Positions 35,933-45,061 of a DNA stretch of 64,000 nucleotides are shown piece after piece. The stretch is from Caldalkalibacillus salinus. Its GTDB lineage: Bacteria; Bacillota; Bacilli; Caldalkalibacillales; JCM-10596. The stretch covers positions 1-64,000 of the forward strand of contig NZ_JAERVL010000006.1 in assembly GCF_016745835.1 (NCBI RefSeq), written 5' to 3'. Under the pieces are notes generated by a model. The model was given only the letters and a program-made list of their open reading frames with translations, was not told the origin of the DNA and made no database searches. A program made the translations under genes and the position numbers. Position 1 is the first letter of the stretch. The number at the start of each line of letters is the position of its first letter.

Positions 35933-38900
35933 TTAAGCTAACAGCTTCTTCATCTTTTGCTTCGTTTGTGGGTGGTTCCTAAGGGTTTCAAGGTCAGGAT
36001 CATCCTGAGCCTGCTGCGAAAAAGTCTGACCCCCTTCGTGCTCAATCACATCCTGTAAGATGTGATAAGCTTCATCAACCTCACCTAGCGCTGAAAGATA
36101 ACAAGCCTTGTTATACAGATTGGAAATATCTCTAGGGTCTATGTCGAGTGCTAAATTAACATAGCGAAGCGCTTCCTGGGGCTCCCCTTGTCTATGCTTG
36201 GCCACACTAACGAGACTATAGGCATCATCGTACTGTACGTTCAACTCAATGGCTTTTAAGCCACACGCTTCAGACTGTTGATAATCCTCCAGCGCCTCGT
36301 ACACTCTCCCACAGTCATAGTAATAGTACGGTTGGGGATCTATCTCTATGGCTTGGAGGAAGGAGGCTTCGGCTTGCGAGAGTCGATCAGATTCATAATA
36401 TAACAGCCCAAGCGTATGATGTACCCTTGCATGATAAGGATTTTCTTCTAAGCAATGTTTTAGCATCGTTTCGGCACTATGGTAGGTTGCTGCTTTGTCC
36501 TTGTGTTCCATTCCTTGATACTGAATCACCATAACCCAGCCTAAGTACAGCGCGAGGTCAAAGTTGAAGACGTCTTGTCCTTCTAACTTTTCATTGGCCA
36601 CTTGTGTCGCTTTGTTCATATCCCCTTGCTCTCTGTAGTATTCACACAGCCATATGATCGCCCGTATGTTTTGTTTATCTAGGGCATAGGCCTGCTCGTA
36701 TAGCGTCTCTAGTCGCTTCTGACGCTTATTGGCTTTTCGTCTTTCCTTAAATTTTTCGATCATAGGGAGTGACTCGATCCGTGCACTCATGCGACACACG
36801 TATTGTTCATACTCATAAGCGGTATACAAGTACGCTTCGCTTTTCTCTTCATGAGAGAGCTGAAGTTGGTTGATCAGTGTAAGAAGATCGACTTCAGCCT
36901 GTTGGGCCACCACAGACTGGATGAGTGGTGTATATAAAGTGCGCTGTTGAACATGACGCTCTATTAAGCTTAGTGTCGTCTTTAGCGACTGATCATGATC
37001 TTCGTTTTTAAGGTGAACGGCGACTAAATGTTCATGTAAAGGGAATGCATCCTCGTCGACAGATAAGGCGTTATTAATCAAGGCATGTTCTTGTTGAACA
37101 TCACCTTCTTCCCCTGCCACATAGGCTAAGGCATCAAGACGCCACGCCTCATTCACACGTCCCTGTACGTCAGATAAATATGTTTTAACAGCGTCTAGTT
37201 CATCCATTTGTGATGCAAGCTGAACGAGATATTGGATGTCGACATCTAATGGATTAAGCTCAAAAGCTGAAAACAGATGGCGATGCGCCATAGGGGTATC
37301 CTCTTTTTGATTTCCTATCTGCGCCATTCTTAGATGGACAGCGTACATCTGTGCATCGAGAGCTAAACACTGCAGATAATATGTTTCCGCCTTTTGAACA
37401 TCCTGCCTTTGTAAAGCGACCTCACCCAAACGATACAAAGGAAAGGTATGCGTATCGATGGCCAACGCTTTTTCATAGTACGCCACAGCCGTGTCGAGAT
37501 GATTGGCTTTTTCATAAAGGCAACCTATATAACACATCAATTCGATCTTATTTTCATGACACGCGTTCAACTGCTGTTGTAGATACTCCCGCCCTCGCTC
37601 GTTATACGGTGTATCCTCGATTAAACGCACATACAGATCCCAAGCGGCTTCTCGTTGATTTTCTTCATGGGCTATACCCTCCTCTAGCCAGTCTAGCGCT
37701 TTTTCAGTATCTTCTTCGGTTACACTCAGCGTCCACAACAGTTCCCCGCCATTAATAAGAAAGTCACTGTTATCCCGGAAGTTCATCCTCTGATTTTGAA
37801 GTAAGGCACTCGCTTCTGACTTGTCTGATTCTGCTAGCAGCTTCGCAAGAGATAACACTGGGTACGGAACGTCACCATGCTTGTCCATGGCTTCAGTATA
37901 ATAGGCCTGAGCCTGCGCTCCTCTCCCCATTTCTCGTGTCAAATCACCTAAGGTCATTAAAAGTGAATAATCTCCCTCAACGTGAGTTAATCCTTCCTGA
38001 GCGATTGCCACCCCATGCTCAATATCTTGCCATTGCTGCGCATATAGCCAAGCTAACTCACGATGAGCGTGGGGAACACTTGGGTCCAACTGTCTCGTCA
38101 CTTCAAATCCTCGACGGGCATGCCTAAATCTCCCCAAAGCTTGATCACATCTCGCCCGCTCATACCACGGATGGGGATATCGTTTAAAGTCTTTTATAAC
38201 CTGATGGTATAACGTTCGCGCTTCTTCATAGCGTTGTGTCTCAAATAGGACCAAACCCGCGTTCATCCTGTTCCAGAAGTCTTGGTCATTCATATCTATA
38301 GACGCCTGGGCATAAAACCAAGCGTTTTCTGTGTCACCTGTATAGAAGTAACATAGGGACAGATACGAGAAGGTATCATAATGAGTAGGGTCTAGCTCTA
38401 ACGCTGTTTTAAAATATTGTATCGCCTGATCAAACTGCTGTTGCTCGTATGCCATCCGTCCTCGTAAAAAATAGTATAAATGTACGCGCTGTGTATGAAC
38501 GGATGTGATGGTCTGTTCTGCCTGCTCATATTCACCAAGCCTTAAGAGCGCCATTGCCCCAGTAAGCTTATAGTAATCTGAATCAGGGTGCGCTGTTCGT
38601 AATTGTTCAATCGTCGTTTTTAGCATCTCTTCTACATCTGGATGACTTAATGACCGTACCATATAATTTTGGACATACGTGTGCGCCTCGTGTTCCTGTA
38701 GGAAGGACATGAACTTGTCCTTATGAGACGAGTCGTTGAATATGTCTTCATCTTCAAAGGCATAGAGCTGGCGTACGAGGGTATCTTCCGTAGAATCTAA
38801 GCCTTGTAACAACGCTTCATAAGCTTCAGGAATTACCGCGATCGACAAGCACTTGTTGTGGCCATACTGCTTTTCGATGTCCGCATAGCTCACGATCAGG

Positions 38901-40189
38901 GTTTCTGCCATACTAGGATCTTGAATATAGAAGGCTTGAAGATTGTCATCATACCCTTTAAGCAGTTGAACATGGGCTGAGTTCGGATAATCAACGCTGA
39001 TGACCACTGAAACTCCCTGTTCAGTTAATTGCTTGTAATGAGCCACGGTCCCAAAAAAGTAACGGCAACTCATCCCCTGCGCTTCTAAGTACGACACGGA
39101 GCTAGATAACTTCGTCCCATTCACATGAAAGATATGCCTAGCAATCTCGTCCTGTGTATAATGGCGTTCATACCTCTTCATTAACATGACAAGGGTGGCC
39201 GGTACACAGTAATTATATTTCTGTAAGATAGGCTGTGTTGGTAGAGTGATCATGAGCTCCGGTGCGTACGTCTGACAGTTGGCGTAAGCTGAACCCTCAA
39301 ACACTTGCGGGTACTGAGCCACGTGTGCCTGAAATGACTCAAAATCTCCCTTTTGGTAAAAATACTCTGCCCGTACGTACTGAAAATACGGTTTATAAAC
39401 GTGGTATGGACACGTCCTTTCAATCTCTTCTGTGACTTGTAAAAAAGTCTCCCAATCTTCTCGTTGTTTCGCTTTTCTCGCTTTTTCCATTCGGAGAGGC
39501 AAAAACATGGGGACCGTTTGAATGCCCTCCTCTATCACCGCCATCGATTGGTGGATATCACCCTGAGCAGCATAGATTGAGGAAAGAAGGAGATAGGAGT
39601 ACTGTGGTTTATCATCATTTTGTATCCCTTGCCGTAGATAGTCTTCTGCTAGGTCCCAGTCTCCTTCATTCACATACAGATACCCCCATTGGTCTAAAAG
39701 ATCATTTTGTACGTCCTCCTGTTGGGCCACTTCTGATAAATAGGATTTGGCTTCTTTCAATCGCTTCATATGAATAAGCGCACGAACAAGGGCTAAATAC
39801 GCCCGTCGCAACATTTTTTCATCTGATTGTTGTTTAAGCTCCTCAATCATGGTCTTTAAACGCGTTTCCGCTTCTAACGCTTTTCCGTTCTCAAGCAATT
39901 CATCACAGTATAAAATACGGGTCAACGTCGAATTGTATTTTCTATGTACGAATTTGATTAAGAATTGACAGTGGCGATACATCATGCCGGCATCAAGCAC
40001 ACGAAGAATGTTGAGAATATCCTCCTCATCTATACGATTGAGCACCTTTTTGAGGTAGGCATATGAACGCTGCTCATAGCACGCTTTAATGGTGTCGACT
40101 ATGAATGGTAGGGCCACATCTAGACGATTTTGTTTGACGAGCGGCTCTAAGTCCTTAAAATCTCTCAAAGCTGTTGTTTGCAGACCCAT
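35933..40189 (-). CDS. giant TPR protein with embedded C39 peptidase-like domain
   Basis: About 1,418 aa from the ATG with AGGAGGAG 6 bases upstream; a longer frame lacks a ribosome site. Residues ~1-310 are helical TPR-like repeats. A C39 peptidase-like domain lies at about 318-465, with the catalytic cysteine in NYCVPATLVML, His in HVQLLKGYDD and Asp in FYIQDPS. About 950 further residues hold more than fifteen TPR units (for example QFDQAIQYFKTALELDPTHYDTFSYLSLCYFY). No signal peptide, so cytoplasmic. C39 domains process leader peptides of exported peptides or are inactive docking folds. The arrangement suggests a scaffold that binds or clips a peptide. Substrate unknown; no exporter adjacent. 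Confidence 0.85.
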   Translation of the reverse strand: MGLQTTALRDFKDLEPLVKQNRLDVALPFIVDTIKACYEQRSYAYLKKVLNRIDEEDILNILRVLDAGMMYRHCQFLIKFVHRKYNSTLTRILYCDELLENGKALEAETRLKTMIEELKQQSDEKMLRRAYLALVRALIHMKRLKEAKSYLSEVAQQEDVQNDLLDQWGYLYVNEGDWDLAEDYLRQGIQNDDKPQYSYLLLSSIYAAQGDIHQSMAVIEEGIQTVPMFLPLRMEKARKAKQREDWETFLQVTEEIERTCPYHVYKPYFQYVRAEYFYQKGDFESFQAHVAQYPQVFEGSAYANCQTYAPELMITLPTQPILQKYNYCVPATLVMLMKRYERHYTQDEIARHIFHVNGTKLSSSVSYLEAQGMSCRYFFGTVAHYKQLTEQGVSVVISVDYPNSAHVQLLKGYDDNLQAFYIQDPSMAETLIVSYADIEKQYGHNKCLSIAVIPEAYEALLQGLDSTEDTLVRQLYAFEDEDIFNDSSHKDKFMSFLQEHEAHTYVQNYMVRSLSHPDVEEMLKTTIEQLRTAHPDSDYYKLTGAMALLRLGEYEQAEQTITSVHTQRVHLYYFLRGRMAYEQQQFDQAIQYFKTALELDPTHYDTFSYLSLCYFYTGDTENAWFYAQASIDMNDQDFWNRMNAGLVLFETQRYEEARTLYHQVIKDFKRYPHPWYERARCDQALGRFRHARRGFEVTRQLDPSVPHAHRELAWLYAQQWQDIEHGVAIAQEGLTHVEGDYSLLMTLGDLTREMGRGAQAQAYYTEAMDKHGDVPYPVLSLAKLLAESDKSEASALLQNQRMNFRDNSDFLINGGELLWTLSVTEEDTEKALDWLEEGIAHEENQREAAWDLYVRLIEDTPYNERGREYLQQQLNACHENKIELMCYIGCLYEKANHLDTAVAYYEKALAIDTHTFPLYRLGEVALQRQDVQKAETYYLQCLALDAQMYAVHLRMAQIGNQKEDTPMAHRHLFSAFELNPLDVDIQYLVQLASQMDELDAVKTYLSDVQGRVNEAWRLDALAYVAGEEGDVQQEHALINNALSVDEDAFPLHEHLVAVHLKNEDHDQSLKTTLSLIERHVQQRTLYTPLIQSVVAQQAEVDLLTLINQLQLSHEEKSEAYLYTAYEYEQYVCRMSARIESLPMIEKFKERRKANKRQKRLETLYEQAYALDKQNIRAIIWLCEYYREQGDMNKATQVANEKLEGQDVFNFDLALYLGWVMVIQYQGMEHKDKAATYHSAETMLKHCLEENPYHARVHHTLGLLYYESDRLSQAEASFLQAIEIDPQPYYYYDCGRVYEALEDYQQSEACGLKAIELNVQYDDAYSLVSVAKHRQGEPQEALRYVNLALDIDPRDISNLYNKACYLSALGEVDEAYHILQDVIEHEGGQTFSQQAQDDPDLETLRNHPQTKQKMKKLLA

Positions 40190-40422
40190 CCTGCTTCTCC
40201 TCCTGCAACCTATTTTGTTTATATTTGTCATTTTGTGTCTATACAGATTTTCGTTTACACGCTGAGACTCTTGTACGTCCATTAGGAAAAAATGACAAAA
40301 AGATTTTCCCCTATCGTCATCTGCTTTGTCATGAAAGATTAATCAAATTTAAAAGATAGATTAATATATTTATGGTATTTTACAAGTAGAAAGATATAAA
40401 TATTAGGAGGAGGTTTACTCAC

Positions 40423-42012
40423 ATGGAAATGAAGAAAGTGCTCAGTGTCCTGTTTCTTTCCCTTACCCTGGTCAGTTCTAACGTCTTTGCAGCCCCTGCA
40501 GGGCATGACGCTTACAAAGAACGGTATATTGAAGTGCAATTGCTAGGGACTAATGATTTTCACGGCCAACTCGATGTCTATAGCACAGTCGATGGTCAAA
40601 TGGCCGGAGGTGCAGAGTACCTCGCAGCGTATTTGAAAGCTTATGAAGAACAGAACAAAAACACGTTGATCGTGCACGCCGGTGATATGGTCGGTGCAAG
40701 TTCCCCCGTTTCATCCCTCCTACAAGATGAGCCCTCCGTTGAATTTATGAATCGTGTCGGCTTTGATGTCGGAACGGTTGGCAATCACGAATTTGATGAG
40801 GGTGTAGAAGAAATGATGCGCCTGATTGACGGTGGTGAACATGAGGTCACAGGTGAATTTGAAGGCGCGAACTTTCCATACACAGTAGCCAATGTTGTCG
40901 ATGAGGAAACCGAAGAACCTATACTGCCGCCGTACATCATCAAAAAAGTGAACGGTATGCCCATTGGATTTGTGGGTGTTGTCACAACGGATACTGAGAA
41001 CATCGTGCTTCCCAGTGGTATTGAAGGGGTCACATTTACAGATGAAGCCACAGCGATAAACAACGCCGTTGAAGGATTAAAGGCTGAAGGCGTTAAGTCT
41101 ATTGTCGTGCTTGCCCACGTGCCCGCTTCCTCTGATGAAGACGGTGCAAATCCAGCAGGCGAGGTGGTTGATTTCGCACCACAGCTAGACGATGAAGTTG
41201 ATGTGATACTAGCTGGACACAACCATTCTTATACCAATGCGGTTGTCGACGGAAAATTAATCGTACAATCTTACTCCTATGGCACCGCTTTTTCAAAAAT
41301 TGATCTCCAAATCGATCCGAGAACAAAAGATATTGTCCAAAAAGAGGCAAAGATTATTACCACGTATCATGATGGCATAGACCCTGACAGTGAAATAAAA
41401 GATATGGTTAACGGGTACGTTGAAGCTGTTGACCCGTTGATTAATCGCGTGGTTGGCCAAACTAACGAGATCATCACAAGAGACCAAAATGAAGCGGGAG
41501 AATCAGCTCTTGGAAATCTTGTGGCAGACTCACAAAGAGCGGCCATGGATACTGACTTTGCTTTCATGAACCCCGGCGGCATACGGACAGATCTAGATGA
41601 AGGTGAGATTACATGGGGCGAGCTGTATACGATGCTTCCATTTGGTAATAGCTTGGTAACCATGACCCTTACTGGCGAACAAATCGAAACATTACTTGAA
41701 CAACAATGGGCGGGGTCTTATCCTCGCATCTTGCAACTATCAGGCCTACACTACACATGGGATCAAAACGCCCCCTACGGTGAAAAAATCATGTCGATGA
41801 CTGACCATGAGGGCCAACCGATCCAACCGGATGGATCATATAGCGTGACGGTTAATAATTACATCGCTGAAGGCGGGGACGGTTTTACAGTATTAAAAGA
41901 AGGAGAAAACCAAACGTACGGCCCTCTAGCACTAGATGCGATGGTAGAGTACATCGAGAATCAGGGAGGTTCTATCGAGGCACCTGAACTCAATCGGATT
42001 GCTGTGGAGTAA
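40423..42012 (+). CDS. secreted 5'-nucleotidase / UDP-sugar hydrolase family protein
   Basis: 529 aa with an N-terminal signal peptide (cleavage likely after VFAAPA). The metallophosphatase domain (about 35-300) shows LGTNDFHGQLD, VHAGDMVGASSP, GNHEFDEG and AGHNHSY. The 5_nucleotid_C domain (about 340-500) shows GNLVADSQR, NPGGIRTDL, YTMLPFGNSLV and NYIAEGGDGF. Hydrolyses extracellular nucleotides for phosphate and nucleoside scavenging (family knowledge). AGGAGGAGG upstream of ATG. Its last eleven codons are the first copy of a tandem DNA repeat that continues past the stop. No cell-wall anchor seen. Confidence 0.93.
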   Translation: MEMKKVLSVLFLSLTLVSSNVFAAPAGHDAYKERYIEVQLLGTNDFHGQLDVYSTVDGQMAGGAEYLAAYLKAYEEQNKNTLIVHAGDMVGASSPVSSLLQDEPSVEFMNRVGFDVGTVGNHEFDEGVEEMMRLIDGGEHEVTGEFEGANFPYTVANVVDEETEEPILPPYIIKKVNGMPIGFVGVVTTDTENIVLPSGIEGVTFTDEATAINNAVEGLKAEGVKSIVVLAHVPASSDEDGANPAGEVVDFAPQLDDEVDVILAGHNHSYTNAVVDGKLIVQSYSYGTAFSKIDLQIDPRTKDIVQKEAKIITTYHDGIDPDSEIKDMVNGYVEAVDPLINRVVGQTNEIITRDQNEAGESALGNLVADSQRAAMDTDFAFMNPGGIRTDLDEGEITWGELYTMLPFGNSLVTMTLTGEQIETLLEQQWAGSYPRILQLSGLHYTWDQNAPYGEKIMSMTDHEGQPIQPDGSYSVTVNNYIAEGGDGFTVLKEGENQTYGPLALDAMVEYIENQGGSIEAPELNRIAVE

Positions 42013-42141
42013 GTAAGATTGAGGCACCCTTGAGCTCAATCGGACTGCTGTGAAGTAAGTAAGATCGAGGCACCTCAGCTCAATCGGACTGCTGTGGAGT
42101 AAGTAAGATCGAGGCACTCAATCGCACTGCTGTGAAGAGTG
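41977..42141 (+). repeat. degenerate ~45-base tandem repeat spanning the 5'-nucleotidase stop codon
   Basis: Four units beginning GAGGCAC (41977, 42021, 42067, 42111; about 44, 46, 44 and a partial 31 bases). The first encodes the C-terminal EAPELNRIAVE and stop; the next two copy the same segment including the stop-codon region, and the last is truncated. Suggests local slippage or repeat expansion of the gene end. Confidence 0.85.
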
Positions 42142-42198
42142 AAAGAGTAAGAAAGAGTAAGAAGATGTAAGGACCCTAGTTTAAACATTATACTTAAA

Positions 42199-42307
42199 CA
42201 AGAGGACCTGTTTGGCCATCATTTATATGCGCCCGTGGTAGACAGTTAAAATAATAAAACTGTTACTAAGAGGAACATGATCAGGGCAAACAGGTTCTTT
42301 TTTTTCA
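42199..42307 (+). terminator. terminator downstream of the 5'-nucleotidase gene
   Basis: AGGACCTGTTTG (about 42202) pairs with CAAACAGGTTCT (about 42289-42300) across a ~75-base internal segment, followed by an eight-T run. A large hairpin, probably with internal folds. Confidence 0.6.
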
Positions 42308-42385
42308 GGGTATTCGGCTGTGGGGAAGCAAACTCATTTTTATTGTTTCGACTAGCACTTTTTGTAGGACGACAGAACATGTATG

Positions 42386-42751
42386 TTAGTCTGACTTTTT
42401 TCTACCAGGAACAGCACCTTCGGAGGGCTGAAAATGATCCTCTTGATAAGAGTAAGTGATGTGTGTATCTAAATGACGGTCTCCTGCTAAATCGTGCTTA
42501 ATCAATTGTTTTCCCAGTTCGGGTGTCATATTTTTATACCAGATGCCTTGAGGGTAAACGATGACAACACTCGCATCTTCACACCGACCGTTGCAGCGGG
42601 TACGGGTCGTATGTACCGTATCATCTAGCCCACACGCAGATATCTCTTCTCGTATGGCCTGTGTGACTTCCTCTCCCCCGTTCCTCATACAACTGCCACC
42701 ATTACATATCAGAACGTGATGCTTTGTCGTAGACAGATCCCATGTGGCCAA
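42386..42751 (-). CDS. thioredoxin-like [2Fe-2S] ferredoxin domain protein
   Basis: 121 aa from a TTG start with GGGAGGAG 8 bases upstream; an ATG 15 codons earlier has no ribosome site. Four cysteines in the thioredoxin-like 2Fe-2S pattern: ICNGGSCMRNGG, then TRCNGRCEDASVVIVYPQGIWY. Related proteins occur in cobalamin or sirohaem operons and next to hydrogenases; here it stands alone. Probably an electron carrier or assembly protein. Confidence 0.8.
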   Translation of the reverse strand: MATWDLSTTKHHVLICNGGSCMRNGGEEVTQAIREEISACGLDDTVHTTRTRCNGRCEDASVVIVYPQGIWYKNMTPELGKQLIKHDLAGDRHLDTHITYSYQEDHFQPSEGAVPGRKKSD

Positions 42752-43083
42752 ACTTATCTCTCCTCCCATTAGCGTTAATTGGGCAAGTACACTCATTATC
42801 TTGACTGCTCCTCACCACATTTTACCCCAAAGTGGACGCTTATCTCCACACCTCACGATAAATGGATTGACTCATTTTGCAGCCGTTCGTAACTTCGCAT
42901 TCAAGCATTGCCGCATATCTTAAAACCAAAACAAAGAGTCTCCAGTATTAGTTTGAAGATCTTTTCCGTCTATTAGCCATCACTACTCGATCCTTTTCTT
43001 GTCATGTGTAACAACCCTTTTGAAAACGGGCATACATATTACGGCACTCACTGCACAATCTAAGCATAAAGACGCTTTTTTTT
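42752..43083. other. 332-base intergenic region
   Basis: Lies between the divergent ferredoxin-like and DUF3231 genes. A possible forespore-type sigma promoter (TGTAAC, 18 bases, CATACATA near 43030) precedes the DUF3231 gene, but this is weak. No riboswitch or repeat recognised. Confidence 0.3.
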
Positions 43084-43096
43084 GGAGGAGTTTTGA

Positions 43097-44101
43097 GTGA
43101 AGACAGGTAAAGAACAGCTAACAGCAACAGAAATGGGGAAACTTTGGGCTACTTATGTTGGGAATACATTGGGAAAATATGTGATTAGTTATTACCTTCA
43201 ACATGTGGATGACAAGGATATAAAAAAGGTTTTAGAATATGCCTTGGGTTTATCAGAAACCTATATAGAGGAGATTCAAGCATTTTTTAAACAATCAAAT
43301 TTCCCCATACCTGTTGGATTCACAGATGATGATGTGAACTTAAAGGCGCCGAGACTATTCAATGATGAATTTTACCTTCATTATTTAACGTATGTGGGTA
43401 AAGCTGGAATGAGTATTTACAGTGTAGCTATTCCTCTAGTGACGAGGAAAGATATTAGAGATTTTTTTATTAATTGTCTTAGGGATACAGCACATTTAGC
43501 ATCTATTGTAACAGACACCTTAAAATCAAAAAATTCCTTAATGAACACACCAGTCATTCCTGCACCAAAGAGAGTCGAATTTGTAACCAATCAAAATTAC
43601 TTAAACTCTTTTTGGGGAGATAAGAGACCGCTTCATATGTTAGAAATCACTCATCTTTATGGATGCATTAACAATGATGTCACTAGTAAAGCCTTGATTA
43701 TGGGTTTTTCTCAAGGGGCAAAGGACGAAAAAGTTAAGAAATATTTAGAACGTGGGAAGAACCTTAATCAAAAACACATCGAAATGATGTCTGAAAAACT
43801 AACTGAAAACAACTTACCATCACCAAACCTTCAAGATCATTTAGTCACTTCTTCAACTGTACCTCCATTTTCAGATAAACTGATGCTGTACCATAAAGTT
43901 GACATGTTCTCAATGAAAGTGAGGGAATACGCAAACGGTGCGTCACTTGACGGAAGAAAAGATGTTGGTACCTTGTTTGGTAAAATGCAAATGGATTCCG
44001 CCATATATGTAGAAGATGGTGCCAATATTATGATTCATAATGGAGAGATGGAACAAATACCATTAGCTGTTAATCGAGACGAATTAGTTTCAAAATCATA
44101 A
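43097..44101 (+). CDS. DUF3231 family protein
   Basis: 334 aa, all-helical, with two similar halves (residues ~1-165 and ~170-334): LWATYVGNTLGKYVISYYLQHVDD in the first, FWGDKRPLHMLEITHLYGCINND in the second. This is the DUF3231 pattern common in spore-forming Bacillaceae. The fold resembles ferritin-like or coat-related helical bundles; function not established. GTG start with GGAGGAG 6 bases upstream. Monocistronic. Confidence 0.82.
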   Translation: MKTGKEQLTATEMGKLWATYVGNTLGKYVISYYLQHVDDKDIKKVLEYALGLSETYIEEIQAFFKQSNFPIPVGFTDDDVNLKAPRLFNDEFYLHYLTYVGKAGMSIYSVAIPLVTRKDIRDFFINCLRDTAHLASIVTDTLKSKNSLMNTPVIPAPKRVEFVTNQNYLNSFWGDKRPLHMLEITHLYGCINNDVTSKALIMGFSQGAKDEKVKKYLERGKNLNQKHIEMMSEKLTENNLPSPNLQDHLVTSSTVPPFSDKLMLYHKVDMFSMKVREYANGASLDGRKDVGTLFGKMQMDSAIYVEDGANIMIHNGEMEQIPLAVNRDELVSKS

Positions 44102-44156
44102 TCACCCAGAAGCGTAGATTTTAGTTAAAAAGTGTAGGTGTATTCATCGACATACA

Positions 44157-44184
44157 AAAGCCCTGACTTTTAGCCAGAGCTCTC
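44157..44184 (-). terminator. intrinsic terminator of gbsR
   Basis: Stem AGCTCTGGC / GTCAGGGCT with a short A-rich loop, followed on the minus strand by TTTTG, about 40 bases after the gbsR stop. Confidence 0.6.
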
Positions 44185-44221
44185 TTGATGTTATATGGGT
44201 TTGTATACGTCACGAGTTCCT

Positions 44222-44818
44222 CTACAGCTTTGTTTTTCTCTCTGTTTTATTAGTGTCTTCATTGTCTTCCCTTGAATGTAAAGCTTCGATCGGTAAAAAT
44301 TCAAAGATTTCCCCGGTTTCAACGGAACGGGCTAGCCGTTCCAGCCAATTACAATATTTTCTGTATTCGTCCAATTGCTGCAAATTTTGTTCGGCTCGTT
44401 GTTTCAATGCTTCTTCTGTTTCTTTATCCTCTATGACTTGCTTCAGCATGGTTTCCGCATTATCAATGGCAGATAGATTTAATTTGGCCTCCCTCTCCCA
44501 CTTGCTTCCGAAAAAATGGGAAAAATATTTAAAGAAATTTTTCTCCGCCATAAATAAATCTTTCCGGGCCCCTTTTTGCCATACTTTCTGGACTATATTT
44601 ATATCCTGTAATTTGCGGACGGCTGTGCTCATACTCGGTTTACTCATCCCGAGGTCATCTTTCATATCATCAAGCGTCATGGGATCATGCTTAAAAAACA
44701 TCATGGCGAATAATCTGCCGATTGACGGTGTTACGCCGTATAGGTCCATTGTTTCCGCAATAGAATTGATGACGGCACTTTCCGCACGTTCAATTAATTG
44801 TTCAGCTTCTTTTGCCAA
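44222..44818 (-). CDS. gbsR: GbsR/MarR-family choline-responsive repressor
   Basis: 198 aa. Winged helix of the MarR/GbsR type (residues ~20-95: MDLYGVTPSIGRLFAMMFF, MTLDDMKDDLGMSKPSMSTAVRKLQD) and a helical C-terminal part. In B. subtilis GbsR represses choline uptake and glycine-betaine synthesis genes and releases DNA when choline is present. Here it follows betA on the same strand but has its own upstream gap with a perfect palindrome. TTG start with GGAGGAG upstream. Confidence 0.9.
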   Translation of the reverse strand: MAKEAEQLIERAESAVINSIAETMDLYGVTPSIGRLFAMMFFKHDPMTLDDMKDDLGMSKPSMSTAVRKLQDINIVQKVWQKGARKDLFMAEKNFFKYFSHFFGSKWEREAKLNLSAIDNAETMLKQVIEDKETEEALKQRAEQNLQQLDEYRKYCNWLERLARSVETGEIFEFLPIEALHSREDNEDTNKTERKTKL

Positions 44819-44852
44819 GGAGTATCTCCTCCTTCCTTTAAGCTGTATGATT

Positions 44853-44871
44853 TAATAAATTAAATTTATTA
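44853..44871. promoter_or_regulatory. palindromic operator upstream of gbsR
   Basis: Perfect 9-base arms with a single central base: TAATAAATTAAATTTATTA, 35 bases upstream of the gbsR start. A similar AAATTAAAT core occurs in the A/T-rich leader of gbsA near 48325-48340. Autoregulation is inferred. Confidence 0.55.
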
Positions 44872-44953
44872 GATATCATTTTATAACTCTATATATCACT
44901 TATAGCATACAGGATAGCGCACTAAAACATACGCGATAGAACGCTATAACATT

Positions 44954-44988
44954 CAGGGGCTTGTTTACCAAAAAACTAAGCCCCTGAT
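44954..44988 (-). terminator. terminator between betA and gbsR
   Basis: AGGGGCTT / AAGCCCCT stem, 75 bases beyond the betA stop. The T-tract is weak, so read-through into gbsR is possible. Confidence 0.55.
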
Positions 44989-45061
44989 GTCAATATGCTT
45001 TTTATTTACTGTTTTTTTGTTCTAATTGAATTAAACTCAACAGACTTAAACCCTCATTTGC

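Noticed and set aside
37351-37755. 134-residue plus-strand frame opposite the TPR protein gene
   Set aside because: Antisense shadow of a long coding region; no ribosome site.
42199-42307. Riboswitch downstream of the 5'-nucleotidase gene
   Set aside because: The hairpin is followed by a T-run and no gene follows on that strand for some 790 bases; a terminator is simpler.
44253-44855. 200-residue plus-strand frame opposite gbsR
   Set aside because: Serine/cysteine-rich shadow of the minus-strand regulator gene and no independent support.
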